NCBI GenBank assembly: GCA_964475385.1
Contig: CAYYWV010000049.1
Coordinates: 1-20,050, forward strand
Length of the DNA: 20,050 nucleotides
From: CAYYWV01 sp964475385
GTDB taxonomy: Bacteria; Pseudomonadota; Alphaproteobacteria; JAAXGF01
Direction: 5' to 3'
In this document: in pieces, positions 7,268-14,194 of the stretch
Layout: each line of letters opens with the position of its first letter
Numbering within the stretch: position 1 is the stretch's first letter
Program-made: the position numbers and the translations under genes
The notes under the pieces: model-generated
Databases searched by the model: none
Seen by the model: the letters and a program-made list of their open reading frames with translations, nothing else
What the model was told of the DNA's origin: nothing

Positions 7268-9063
7268 CGTGGGCGCGCATGGCGGCGGCCGTTGCGGCGG
7301 GCGTCGTTCTCGCCGGTCTCGCGCCATCGTCGGCTTCGGCCGCCGCGTCCGCCTCAGCGCAGTCGACTGTCTCGGCGCGCGAGGAGCAGACGGTCGCAGC
7401 CGCGCGAGGTTGGCGCATTCAGCTTGCCGCCTACCGGAGCCGCGAGCGCGCCCTTGCGGCCTGGCGGCGGCTCGTCGGGGCGCAGCCCGACCTGCTCGCG
7501 GTCTTCACGCCTATGGTCGAGCGCGCCGATCTCGGCGCCCAGATGGGGGTGTTCTTCCGCTTGCGCATCGGTCCTTTCGCCGACGCTGCGGGCGCACGGA
7601 CGCTCTGCCAGGCGCTGAAGGCCCGCAAGGTCGACTGCATCGTTGTCCGGCCGACGGCGGTCGCCGCGCCTGCGCCGAAACCTGCCGCTGAGGCCGCGCG
7701 CCCCGCGCCCGCCCAGCCGCGGCAAGCGCCGCCGCCCCCGCCTGGGGCGAGCCCGATGCCTGCGCCGCCGCCATCCACGCCGCCATCCCCCGCAGCGCCG
7801 TCCCCCGCAGCGCCGCCGACAGCCGTCGCGCCTGCGCCCGCGTCATCGCCCCCCGCCGCGCCTGAGCGGGTTGCGGCGGACACCGCTTCTGCGACGCCCA
7901 AAGCCGGGGGCGTGCGCGGACGGTTTTCGGGGTTCATCGCCCCCGAGCTTCGCGTCTTTCCGCGCGAGGCGCGCTTTCCCGGCCAGGCCGCGAGCGGGTT
8001 TTCGATCGCGGTCCAGCCCGAGTACTTCGCCGAATGGGACGACGGCCGGCAGAACGTCGCGATCACTGGCTTCGCGCGGCTCGATCAGCACGACGGCCGA
8101 CGCAGCCGCCTCGACCTTCGCGAAGCCCGCTGGCGGTATCTGGGCGATGACTGGTCGCTCAGGGTGGGGGTCGACAAGGTGTTCTGGGGCGCGCTCGAAT
8201 CCGAGCATCTCGTCGATATCATCAATCAGACCGATCTGATCGAGAACCCTGACGGCGAGGACAAGCTCGGCCAGCCCATGGTCAGCCTCGCACTCGATCG
8301 GCGCTGGGGAACGACCGAGCTGTTCGTCATGCCCTATTTCCGCGAACGCACCTTTCCGGGCGTCAAGGGCCGCCTGCGCACGCAGTTGCCGGTCGATGTG
8401 GCGGCGGCCGAGTACGCATCGGGCGCCGAGCGCTATCATCCCGACGTCGCGCTCCGCTGGTCGGGAAGCTTCGGACCGTGGGATGTGGGGCTCGCCCATT
8501 TCTACGGCACCAGCCGCGAGCCGCGCTTTCTCCTCCGTCCGGCGTCCGGCGGCGGGCTGCGCCTGGTTCCGCGCTACGACCTGATCAACCAGACGAGCTT
8601 CGATGCGCAGGGCGCGTTCGGCGACTGGCTTCTCAAGATCGAAGCGATGACGCGCACCGGCCACGGCGGCGAACGGATCTTCGCCATCGGCGGCGGTTTC
8701 GAGTACACGTTCGGCGGCGTCCTCGACAGCGACGCCGACCTCGGCGTTCTCGTCGAGGTTCTCTATGACGACCGCAACGACGACAATGGGTCGACCGCGC
8801 CGCCCACCCTGTTTGACCACGATGTGTTCACCGGGCTCAGGCTCTCGTTTAACGACGTCGACAGCACCGACGTTCTCGCCGGCGTGGTTACCGATTGGCG
8901 CTCGGGCGCCCGTGCGATCTCGATCGAAGCGAACCGTCGGATCGGCGAGCGCGTGAAGATCGGAATCGAAGCCCGGACCTTCGACGCCTTTCCATCCAGC
9001 GACTTCTTCAACGCGCTTTCGCGCGACGATTACCTCCAGTTCACGTTTTCCTATTACTTCTGA
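7264..9063 (+). CDS. SPOR-domain outer-membrane beta-barrel protein
   Basis: 599 aa. The signal peptide ends near SASA (about residue 26). Residues 48-130 form a SPOR domain (WRIQLAAYRSRERALAAW, RADLG, FFRLRIGPF, LCQALKARKVDC), the fold that binds denuded septal peptidoglycan glycans. Residues 131-215 are a Pro/Ala-rich spacer, including an exact 15-bp DNA duplication. From about 219 to the end, alternating amphipathic strands (YFAEWDD, ARWRYLGDDWSLRVGVDKVFWG, GGGFEYTFGG) end in the terminal phenylalanine pattern LQFTFSYYF typical of BAM-assembled barrels. Transporter, LolA-like and barrel sets occur in many proteobacteria, where the barrel is often DUF1302-like or unnamed. GTG 7264 overlaps the previous stop by 4 nt, so translation is coupled. 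Confidence 0.82.
   Translation: MTWARMAAAVAAGVVLAGLAPSSASAAASASAQSTVSAREEQTVAAARGWRIQLAAYRSRERALAAWRRLVGAQPDLLAVFTPMVERADLGAQMGVFFRLRIGPFADAAGARTLCQALKARKVDCIVVRPTAVAAPAPKPAAEAARPAPAQPRQAPPPPPGASPMPAPPPSTPPSPAAPSPAAPPTAVAPAPASSPPAAPERVAADTASATPKAGGVRGRFSGFIAPELRVFPREARFPGQAASGFSIAVQPEYFAEWDDGRQNVAITGFARLDQHDGRRSRLDLREARWRYLGDDWSLRVGVDKVFWGALESEHLVDIINQTDLIENPDGEDKLGQPMVSLALDRRWGTTELFVMPYFRERTFPGVKGRLRTQLPVDVAAAEYASGAERYHPDVALRWSGSFGPWDVGLAHFYGTSREPRFLLRPASGGGLRLVPRYDLINQTSFDAQGAFGDWLLKIEAMTRTGHGGERIFAIGGGFEYTFGGVLDSDADLGVLVEVLYDDRNDDNGSTAPPTLFDHDVFTGLRLSFNDVDSTDVLAGVVTDWRSGARAISIEANRRIGERVKIGIEARTFDAFPSSDFFNALSRDDYLQFTFSYYF
7786..7815 (+). repeat. Exact 15-bp tandem duplication in the Pro-rich linker
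   Basis: TCCCCCGCAGCGCCG occurs twice back to back, encoding PSPAAP-type repeats in the linker of the SPOR/barrel protein. It keeps the frame and probably marks slippage-driven length variation of the spacer. Confidence 0.8.
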
Positions 9064-9064
9064 T

Positions 9065-9091
9065 TTAATCGCGCTGGCGCTCGACGATTAA
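9065..9091. terminator. Stem-loop just after the barrel gene
   Basis: TTAATCG (9065-9071) pairs with CGATTAA (9085-9091) around a 13-nt loop, starting 2 nt after the barrel stop codon. There is no T-run after it, so it is a possible 3' end structure, not a proven terminator. Confidence 0.35.
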
Positions 9092-9100
9092 GGTTAAACT

Positions 9101-9116
9101 GGCGCAAGATTGCGCC
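9101..9116. promoter_or_regulatory. 16-bp dyad GGCGCAA-GA-TTGCGCC
   Basis: GGCGCAA and TTGCGCC are perfect inverted repeats separated by GA. The 2-nt centre is too short for an RNA hairpin loop, which suggests a dimeric protein site rather than a terminator. It lies about 160 nt before the glycosyltransferase start. Confidence 0.4.
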
Positions 9117-9133
9117 GCGTCGAGCGCATTTCG

Positions 9134-9153
9134 CGAAAATTCTACGAAAATTC
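9134..9153. repeat. Direct repeat CGAAAATTC x2, 11-bp period
   Basis: CGAAAATTC occurs at 9134-9142 and again at 9145-9153, on the same face of the helix and AT-rich against a GC-rich background. It is upstream of the CRP-like dyad and could be an activator site or an UP-like/bendable element. Confidence 0.4.
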
Positions 9154-9160
9154 GCCCGCC

Positions 9161-9176
9161 TGTGACGGCCGTCACT
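9161..9176. promoter_or_regulatory. CRP/Clr-like binding site
   Basis: TGTGACGGCCGTCACT matches the CRP consensus TGTGA-N6-TCACA at 9 of 10 defined positions, and its central 14 bp are a perfect palindrome. It lies about 100 nt upstream of the glycosyltransferase start, a sensible place for an activator of the glycosyltransferase-prsK-prsR unit. Whether this genome encodes a CRP-type regulator with that specificity cannot be seen here. Confidence 0.5.
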
Positions 9177-9273
9177 GGTTAATCGCCTGGCAAGCATAAA
9201 AGATGCGGACAGGAGACGTCCGAGCCGCATGCGCCGCTCCGGCCATGCCTACGCATGAAGAAAAGATGTGCGC

Positions 9274-10662
9274 ATGATCCGATTGTTCCGCCATTACATT
9301 TCCATTCCTTTTCTCGTTCTCGGTCTGGTCGAGAACCTGATTCTTTTTTCGGCTGTCGTCGTCGGCATTTCCCTCGCCTATGCCAACGATCCTTTGGCGG
9401 CGAAGGGCTTGGTCGCGGCGCTTCCAGGGGTGGCCGTTTTCGTCGCCTTGATCCTGGCCATGATGTTCGCGACCGGCCTTTACACCCGGGCTTACGGCCG
9501 CGATATGCCGACGATCGTGCTCCGGCTTTTGGCGAGCTTCGGTCTCGCGTTCATCGCCTTCGCCGTTGTCTTCTATCTTTGGCCCGGGCTCTGGGTCTGG
9601 CGCGACGCGGTCGCGCTCGCCGTCGGATTGGCGCTCGGCGGCGTTCTCGTCGCCCGCCTCGTTTTCGTCAGGGTCTGCGATCTCGACGCCTTCAAGCGGC
9701 GCATCCTGGTGGTAGGAACCGGCCTGCGGGCGGCGAATATCGAACGCCTGGCCGCCAACGACTACGGACATGGCTTCGCGCCGACGGCCTTCGTGCCGGC
9801 GGGCGACGCCAAGATCGCGGTCTCGTCCGCCCGCGTGGTGGAGGACTGCGATTCGCTCGCCGCCTTGGCCAGGGCGCAGCGGGTCGACGAGATCGTGGTC
9901 GCGGTCGAGGACCGGCGCGGCGGGCTGCCGGTCAAGGCGCTTCTCGAATGCAAGCTCGAAGGGCTGCGGGTGGTCGATTACGAGAGCTTCATGGAGCGCG
10001 AGACCGGGCGGGTCGATCTCGAGTCGGTCCATCCAAGCTGGATGATTTACTCCGACGGCTTTGTGGCCGGACCGCTGCGTGACGCGGTCAAACGCGCCTT
10101 CGACGTTACCGTAAGTCTTGTCGTGCTGGCCTTCGTGCTGCCGCTCATGGCGACGACGGCGCTCGCGATCCGGCTCGAAAGCCCGGGGCCGGCGCTGTAC
10201 CGGCAGGAGCGAATCGGCCGCGGCGGGCGGCGGTTCACGCTTCTCAAGTTCCGGAGCATGCGAACCGATGCCGAGGGTGACGGGATGCCGCGCTGGGCGG
10301 CCGAGAACGACCCTCGGGTAACGCGCGTCGGCGCCTTCATCCGCAAGACCCGGATCGACGAGCTTCCTCAGCTCATCAATGTCCTCAAGGGCGACATGAG
10401 CTTCGTCGGCCCGCGCCCGGAGCGCCCCTACTTCGTCGAGCGGCTTACGGCGGCGTTACCCTATTACGCGGCGCGCCACCGGGTGAAGCCGGGGATCACC
10501 GGCTGGGCGCAGCTCAACTATCCATACGGCGCCTCGCTCGAAGACGCCAAGGCGAAGCTGCAATACGACCTTTATTATGTTAAGAATTTTAGCGTATTCC
10601 TCGACCTGATCATCTTGATGCAGACGATTCGGGTCGTTCTGTGGCCCGAGGGCGTCCGCTGA
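9274..10662 (+). CDS. Exosortase-locus polyprenyl glycosylphosphotransferase (EpsB/WbaP-type sugar transferase)
   Basis: 462 aa. It transfers a sugar-1-phosphate from a nucleotide sugar to undecaprenyl phosphate, the first step of exopolysaccharide repeat-unit assembly at the inner membrane. Four N-terminal membrane helices are followed by a Rossmann-like middle domain starting RRILVVGTGLRAANIERL. The catalytic C-terminal bacterial sugar transferase domain carries RAFDVTVSL, SPGPALYRQERIGRGG, LLKFRSMRTDAEG and IRKTRIDELPQLINVLKGDMS with VGPRPERP; the Asp-Glu pair of RIDELPQ is about residues 362-363. The N-terminus MIRLFRHYISIP is typical of the PEP-CTERM-associated subfamily, which supports ATG 9274 over GTG 9268. 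An AAGAAAAG lies 8 nt before that ATG. prsK follows after 20 nt, so these genes are probably one transcript. Confidence 0.9.
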   Translation: MIRLFRHYISIPFLVLGLVENLILFSAVVVGISLAYANDPLAAKGLVAALPGVAVFVALILAMMFATGLYTRAYGRDMPTIVLRLLASFGLAFIAFAVVFYLWPGLWVWRDAVALAVGLALGGVLVARLVFVRVCDLDAFKRRILVVGTGLRAANIERLAANDYGHGFAPTAFVPAGDAKIAVSSARVVEDCDSLAALARAQRVDEIVVAVEDRRGGLPVKALLECKLEGLRVVDYESFMERETGRVDLESVHPSWMIYSDGFVAGPLRDAVKRAFDVTVSLVVLAFVLPLMATTALAIRLESPGPALYRQERIGRGGRRFTLLKFRSMRTDAEGDGMPRWAAENDPRVTRVGAFIRKTRIDELPQLINVLKGDMSFVGPRPERPYFVERLTAALPYYAARHRVKPGITGWAQLNYPYGASLEDAKAKLQYDLYYVKNFSVFLDLIILMQTIRVVLWPEGVR

Positions 10663-10682
10663 CGGAGAAGCCGATTTCCGCT

Positions 10683-12776
10683 ATGGACGCTGGCTCGATA
10701 AGCCATCTTGCCGCCGCGCTCGCCTATGCGCTCCTGACGATACTTCTGATCGTTAGCTGGCGTGGGCGGGGCGCGGGGGTCGTGCTCACCGCCGCCGCCG
10801 CGCTGACCGCCGTCTGGGGCGCGGTCGGGACCGTCTATGCGGCGCCTGAAGAGCAGATCATCCCTGTGCTCCGCGTGGCCGAGACTGCGCGCAACGCGGG
10901 CTGGCTCGCCGTTCTGTGGAGCGTGCTTGCGACCATGACCCGGGGGCGGCCGGCGCTTGGCCTCACCACACCCGGCCCGATCGCGAGCGCGGCGCTCTGT
11001 CTCGTCGTTGCTGCGATCGACCTGTTCCCCGCCCTGCCGCTCAAGCTCGGGATTCCGATCACTGGCTTTGGCGCCGGCATCTACGGCCGTCTCGCGATCG
11101 CGATCCTCGGGCTCGTGCTCACCGAAAACGTCTATCGCAACACCCCGTCTGAGCGGCGATGGTCGATCAAGCACCTGTGTTTCGGGCTCGGCGCGTTGTT
11201 CGGCTACGACCTGTTCATCTACGCCAATGCGGTTCTGGTCCGTGCGCTCGATGTCGATCTCTTGATCGCGCGCGGGGCGACGACCGCATTGATCGCGCCG
11301 CTGATCGCATTGTCGGCGGCCCGCAACCGCGACTGGGAGATCGAGGTCTTCGTCTCGCGCCGGGTGGTCTTTCACTCGGTCGCGCTGATCGCCATTGGCG
11401 TCTACATGCTGTCGGTGGCGGCGGCCGGGTACTATCTGCGCGAGTTCGGCGGAACCTGGGGCATGCTTTTGCGCATGACGCTCCTGTTCGGCGCCGTCAT
11501 CCTGCTTGCGGTTGTTCTCCTTTCGGGACGCGTCCGGTCGCTGGCCAAGGTTCTGCTTACGAAGTATTTCCTGAGCTACAAGTACGACTATCGCGAGGAG
11601 TGGCTGAAGTTCATCCGCACCATATCGTCGAGCGAGTCGCATTACGGGCTGCGCGAGCGCGCGATTCAGGCGATCGCCGACATCGTCGACAGCCCGAGCG
11701 GCGGGTTGTGGCTGCGGAGCGGCGATGACCTGTTCTCGTTGGTCGCGACCTGGAACCGGGCCTTGCCGGGCGTGGACGAGCCGGCGGACGGCGCGCTCGC
11801 TCGATTGCTCGGCGAACGCGAATGGGTGGTCAACCTCGACGAGCTGCGTGAACGGCCCGAGGCCTACGAAGGGTTTGAAGCGCCTGCGTGGCTCTTCGCG
11901 CTCGATCGGGCGTGGCTGGTCGTCCCTCTCATCCACGAGGACAGCCTGCTCGGCTTCATCGTGCTGAGCGCGCCGAGAGCGCCGCGCGAGGTCAACTGGG
12001 AGGATTACGACATCCTGAAGACCGTAGGCCGCCAGGCCGCCAGCTACCTCGCCCAGGAGCAGGCGGCGCGGGCGCTTGCCGAAGCGCGCGAGTTCGATGC
12101 CTTCAACCGGCGCTTCGCCTTCGTCCTCCACGATATCAAGAACCTGGTCAGTCAGCTTTCGCTGATGGCGCGGAACGCGGAACGGCACCGCAACAACCCG
12201 GCGTTTCAAGAGGACATGCTTCAGACGGTTCGGGATTCTGTCGAAAAGATGAACCGTCTTCTGGTACGATTAAACGCCGAGCCGGCCGAGAGCCAGCGGA
12301 CGATCGTTGATCTCGCACCCGTTTTGCGCCGGGTCGTTCGGGATCGTTCGGGATCGGCTCCGTCCATCGAACTCGACATCCGGGAGGGGGGGATCGCGGT
12401 TGCCGTGGACGAGGATCGTTTTATCGCCGTGCTCGATCATCTCATTCAGAACGCTCTCGATGCGTCGGACGCCGACGGACAGGTCCGTGTGCGGTTAAGA
12501 GGAAGCGACGACAAGGCGATCATCGAGATCGAGGACCAAGGCCCCGGCATGGATGCCGCTTTCATCCGCGACGAGCTGTTCCGTCCTTTCCGGTCGACCA
12601 AGGGCTCGGGCTACGGGATCGGCGCTTACGAAAGCCGCGAGTTCGTGCGCGCCATGGGCGGGCAGCTCGACGTGATTTCCGCTCTCGGGGAAGGCACGAT
12701 CATGCGCATCGCCCTGCCCCGGGTCGAGATGCGCTTCGGCCGCGACGGCGGGAAGAAAAAAGCGACCGGTTCATGA
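10683..12776 (+). CDS. prsK: PEP-CTERM/XrtA-system sensor histidine kinase PrsK
   Basis: 697 aa. About seven or eight N-terminal membrane helices (residues roughly 8-290) are followed by a GAF domain (about 318-459) and a histidine kinase core. The H-box FAFVLHDIKNLVSQL carries the likely phosphoacceptor H483. The ATPase has the N-box HLIQNALDASD, the G1 box DQGPGMD and the G2 box GSGYGIGAYESREF. The multi-helix membrane part plus GAF plus kinase is the architecture of PrsK, partner of PrsR in exosortase loci. ATG 10683 is preferred to the in-frame GTG 10641, which overlaps the glycosyltransferase end; the Shine-Dalgarno GGAG at 10664-10667 is rather far upstream. Its stop overlaps the prsR start by ATGA, so kinase and regulator are coupled. 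The signal sensed is unknown. Confidence 0.92.
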   Translation: MDAGSISHLAAALAYALLTILLIVSWRGRGAGVVLTAAAALTAVWGAVGTVYAAPEEQIIPVLRVAETARNAGWLAVLWSVLATMTRGRPALGLTTPGPIASAALCLVVAAIDLFPALPLKLGIPITGFGAGIYGRLAIAILGLVLTENVYRNTPSERRWSIKHLCFGLGALFGYDLFIYANAVLVRALDVDLLIARGATTALIAPLIALSAARNRDWEIEVFVSRRVVFHSVALIAIGVYMLSVAAAGYYLREFGGTWGMLLRMTLLFGAVILLAVVLLSGRVRSLAKVLLTKYFLSYKYDYREEWLKFIRTISSSESHYGLRERAIQAIADIVDSPSGGLWLRSGDDLFSLVATWNRALPGVDEPADGALARLLGEREWVVNLDELRERPEAYEGFEAPAWLFALDRAWLVVPLIHEDSLLGFIVLSAPRAPREVNWEDYDILKTVGRQAASYLAQEQAARALAEAREFDAFNRRFAFVLHDIKNLVSQLSLMARNAERHRNNPAFQEDMLQTVRDSVEKMNRLLVRLNAEPAESQRTIVDLAPVLRRVVRDRSGSAPSIELDIREGGIAVAVDEDRFIAVLDHLIQNALDASDADGQVRVRLRGSDDKAIIEIEDQGPGMDAAFIRDELFRPFRSTKGSGYGIGAYESREFVRAMGGQLDVISALGEGTIMRIALPRVEMRFGRDGGKKKATGS

Positions 12777-14128
12777 GAAGAAAAAAACCTAAGCTGCTGA
12801 TCATCGAGGACGACCTCGGGCTTCAACGCCAGCTTCGGTGGAGCTTCGATCGTTACGAACTTTTCTTCGCCGCCGATCGGGAGTCCGCGCTTGAGCTGGT
12901 GAGGAGCGAATCGCCGCCCGTGGTCACTCTGGATCTCGGGCTTCCGCCCGATGTCGACGGCGCCAGCGAAGGGCTGGCGACGCTCGAAGCCATCCTCGCC
13001 GAAGCGCCCGAGACCAAGGTCATCGTCGTGACCGGCAACGAAGACCGCGACAATGCCGTCAAGGCGGTCGGGATCGGGGCCTACGACTTTTACCAGAAGC
13101 CGATCGACGACGAGGTTCTCGCGCTGATTATCGACCGCGCCCATCAGCTTTACAGCCTCGAGGCCGAGAACCGCCGGCTCGTCCTTGGCGACCGCGAAGC
13201 GCCGCTGCGCGGGATCATCACGTCTTGCCCGGCGATGGTGAAGGTCTGTCGCACGGTCGAGAAGGTCGCGCCGGCGGACGTGAGCGTGCTGCTGACCGGC
13301 GAGAGCGGCACCGGCAAGGAGGTATTGGCCCGCGCATTGCACGAGCTCAGCCCGCGCTCGGACGGGCCATTCATCGCCATCAACTGCGCGGCGATTCCCG
13401 AGAATCTCCTCGAATCCGAGCTCTTCGGCCACGAAAAGGGCGCTTTCACCGGCGCTGTGAAGCAGACCCAGGGCAAGATCGAGCTTGCTGATGGAGGCAC
13501 GCTTTTTCTCGACGAGATCGGCGATCTGCCGCTTCCGCTCCAGGTCAAGCTGCTCCGGTTCCTCCAGGAGCGCGTGATCGAACGCGTCGGCGGACGCAAG
13601 CCGATCCCGGTGAACGTGCGCGTGGTCAGCGCGACTCATCAAGAGCTCAGCGAAATGATCGCAAGCGGCGCCTTCCGCGAGGATCTCTTCTATCGCATCA
13701 GCGAACTCGTGGTCCGTATTCCGCCATTGCGCGAACGGGCGAACGACCCTGTCATTCTCGCCCGCCATTTTCTCAACCGGTTGAACAAAGAGCTCGGACG
13801 CTCGATCCGCGGCTTCACCTCCGATGCGCTTGCCGCGCTGGCCAAATACGACTGGCCGGGCAATGTGCGCGAGCTCGAAAACAGGCTTAAGCGGGCCGTT
13901 ATTATGGCCGAAGGCAAGCGGATCACGGCCCAGGATCTCGAACTCGCGGCGGAGCCGGAGGAGATCCCGCCCCTCAATCTCAAAGAGGTTCGCGAACGCG
14001 CCGAACGCGACGCCCTGACCCGGGCGCTTGCCCAGGTCGACGGCAATGTTTCGCAGGCGGCCAAGCTCTTGGGCGTCAGCCGGCCCACGCTTTACGACCT
14101 TATGCGCTATCATCGCATCAAGTGGTAA
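12773..14128 (+). CDS. prsR: PEP-CTERM-system sigma-54-dependent response regulator PrsR
   Basis: 451 aa, NtrC-type. The receiver domain (about 6-125) has the acidic pocket IIEDD, phosphoacceptor D54 in VVTLDLGLPPD and conserved K109 in FYQKPID. The AAA+ domain (about 145-380) has Walker A GESGTGKE (176-183), the sigma-54 contact loop GAFTGA (223-228), Walker B LFLDEIGD (244-251) and the arginine-finger region FREDLFYRIS. A Fis-type helix-turn-helix (NVSQAAKLLGVSRPTLYDLM) closes the protein. All residues needed for ATP-driven opening of sigma-54 promoters are present. PrsR proteins are known regulators of PEP-CTERM protein genes, so targets may lie elsewhere in the genome; I found no good sigma-54 promoter in this window. 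Start ATG overlaps the prsK stop. Confidence 0.94.
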   Translation: MRRKKPKLLIIEDDLGLQRQLRWSFDRYELFFAADRESALELVRSESPPVVTLDLGLPPDVDGASEGLATLEAILAEAPETKVIVVTGNEDRDNAVKAVGIGAYDFYQKPIDDEVLALIIDRAHQLYSLEAENRRLVLGDREAPLRGIITSCPAMVKVCRTVEKVAPADVSVLLTGESGTGKEVLARALHELSPRSDGPFIAINCAAIPENLLESELFGHEKGAFTGAVKQTQGKIELADGGTLFLDEIGDLPLPLQVKLLRFLQERVIERVGGRKPIPVNVRVVSATHQELSEMIASGAFREDLFYRISELVVRIPPLRERANDPVILARHFLNRLNKELGRSIRGFTSDALAALAKYDWPGNVRELENRLKRAVIMAEGKRITAQDLELAAEPEEIPPLNLKEVRERAERDALTRALAQVDGNVSQAAKLLGVSRPTLYDLMRYHRIKW

Positions 14129-14181
14129 GCGTTTAGGCGGCATCCGGAACAGCGGCGCATGCGCTCGCGCGAAAAGCACTT

Positions 14182-14187
14182 GAGGAG
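14182..14187 (+). promoter_or_regulatory. Shine-Dalgarno GAGGAG deciding the prsT start
   Basis: GAGGAG is spaced 7 nt from GTG 14195, an almost ideal ribosome site. The upstream ATG at 14159 has no such motif and would add 12 basic residues before the signal peptide. Confidence 0.7.
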
Positions 14188-14194
14188 AATCGAC

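Noticed and set aside
9100..9113. Possible sigma-54 promoter TGGCGC...TTGC before the glycosyltransferase
   Set aside because: The GG-to-GC spacing is 9 instead of 10 bp; the sequence is better explained as the 16-bp dyad.
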